DNA of 64,000 nucleotides from Aurantiochytrium sp. KH105. Lineage: Eukaryota; Sar; Bigyra; Thraustochytrida; Thraustochytriidae. Location of the stretch: positions 1 through 64,000 of the forward strand of contig BGKB01000043.1 of the NCBI GenBank assembly GCA_003116975.1, read 5' to 3'. Position 1 is the stretch's first letter. Every line of letters starts with the position of its first letter. This document shows, one piece after another, positions 63,619-64,000 of the stretch. A program made the position numbers and the translations under genes. The notes below the pieces were generated by a model. It did not search any database, was not told the origin of the DNA, and saw nothing but the letters and a program-made list of their open reading frames with translations.

Positions 63619-63740
63619 ATGACTCACGTAGAGGAGGATGAGGAGCTGATCGCGTGGGGCCAAGTCCTCGTGGGACCGCCGGGCTCGGGGAAGAGCACGT
63701 ACTGCCGCGGCATGAGGGACTTTCTCAGGGATATTGATAG
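63619..63740 (+). CDS. GPN2-like GPN-loop GTPase, first exon only (partial)
   Basis: GPN-loop GTPases help import and assemble RNA polymerase II and related complexes. Only the first exon lies in the window: 40 complete codons and two bases of the next. After a short acidic leader it reads [26 protein letters not shown], the P-loop (GPPGSGKS) and following helix typical of GPN2 rather than GPN1. It stops at an AG/GTAGGT donor at 63740-63741. No exon encoding the following VVNLDPAN segment is visible before 64000, so the intron exceeds about 260 bp or a small exon was missed. The GPN loop lies beyond the window. GPN3 is a less likely alternative. URI1, encoded about 5.5 kb away, acts in the same polymerase-assembly process. 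Confidence 0.8.
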
Positions 63741-64000
63741 GTAGGTCGGCGCGTATACTCTCTCTTTTTCCTGCATGATCATCAGACGGCCGGCCACCTT
63801 TCTTCTCGGCGCATGAACGCGCTGCGGTTCATGCGCTGTGGAATAAGGGAGTCGCGGACGGCGGGCCATCTCGCGAAGGAATCTGTGCTTCCATTCTCTC
63901 CAGCAGTCTGAGATGCAATGCGACCTCGGAATGCTCTGGAAAACTGACGACGCTAAATTGTGACGCATAATGCCCATCTTGATTGATGCGCCGTGGCACC
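63741..64000. other. Start of GPN2-like intron
   Basis: Begins GTAGGT and continues to the window edge with no matching second exon. Contains a perfect hairpin, with a 10-bp stem at 63809-63818 and 63827-63836 and an 8-base loop. Confidence 0.65.

Noticed and set aside
1-64000. tRNA or rRNA genes
   Set aside because: I looked for B-box-like GGTTCGANNC sequences and conserved rRNA segments by eye and saw none that fit. A covariance-model search would be decisive.

Overview
The window is nuclear DNA from a single-celled eukaryote. Genes are mostly uninterrupted and lie on both strands without operons. At least three have GT-AG introns. The gene set is typically eukaryotic: MCM8, URI1 prefoldin, a 4EHP-type cap-binding protein, a PARP-family protein, a GPN-loop GTPase and a pyruvate-dehydrogenase-phosphatase-like PP2C. 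The GC-rich sequence, the cytochrome-b5-fused front-end desaturase and the intron-poor layout suggest a marine protist, perhaps a thraustochytrid-like stramenopile. That placement is inference; no rRNA or organelle marker is present.

Layout. 1-18.9 kb: no supportable gene. It is a patchwork of GC-rich sequence, AT-rich polypyrimidine islands and dozens of tetra- and pentanucleotide arrays. It also holds three diverged copies of a ~145-bp repeat and an unresolved 25-N gap inside a GGAAA array. 18.9-43.4 kb: gene-dense. In order: an AGC-like kinase (+), a large disordered protein with a TPPP/p25-alpha-like domain (+), a delta-6-type front-end desaturase (-), a TMCO4/DUF726 protein (+), a 4EHP-like protein (-), a PDP-like PP2C (-), a multi-pass membrane protein (+), a spliced TMEM42-like protein (-), a PH-domain protein (-) and a catalytically degenerate PARP-family protein (+). 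43.4-53.6 kb: again no confident gene, with many microsatellites and G/C homopolymers. 53.6-64 kb: gene-dense, with MCM8 (-), a spliced URI1-like prefoldin (-), a Sec14/CRAL-TRIO-GOLD protein (+), a long coiled-coil protein (-) and the first exon of a GPN2-like GTPase (+), which runs off the window.

The genes do not form one pathway. They cover lipid metabolism and transport (desaturase, Sec14-GOLD, PH protein, DUF726), genome maintenance (MCM8, PARP-like), translation and RNA polymerase assembly (4EHP, URI1, GPN2), and signalling (kinase, PP2C). Convergent neighbours are separated by about 290-410 bp and close divergent neighbours by about 600-860 bp.

The items most worth a second look are: the PARP-like protein in which all three catalytic-triad positions are replaced; a DUF726 hydrolase with Cys in place of the usual Ser; a kinase with an Asn-rich insertion in its N-lobe and HAD instead of HRD; the ~145-bp diverged repeats; a 46-bp triplication touching a gene start; a local duplication that includes the last codons of MCM8; and two introns in unrelated genes that share the same exon-intron junction.
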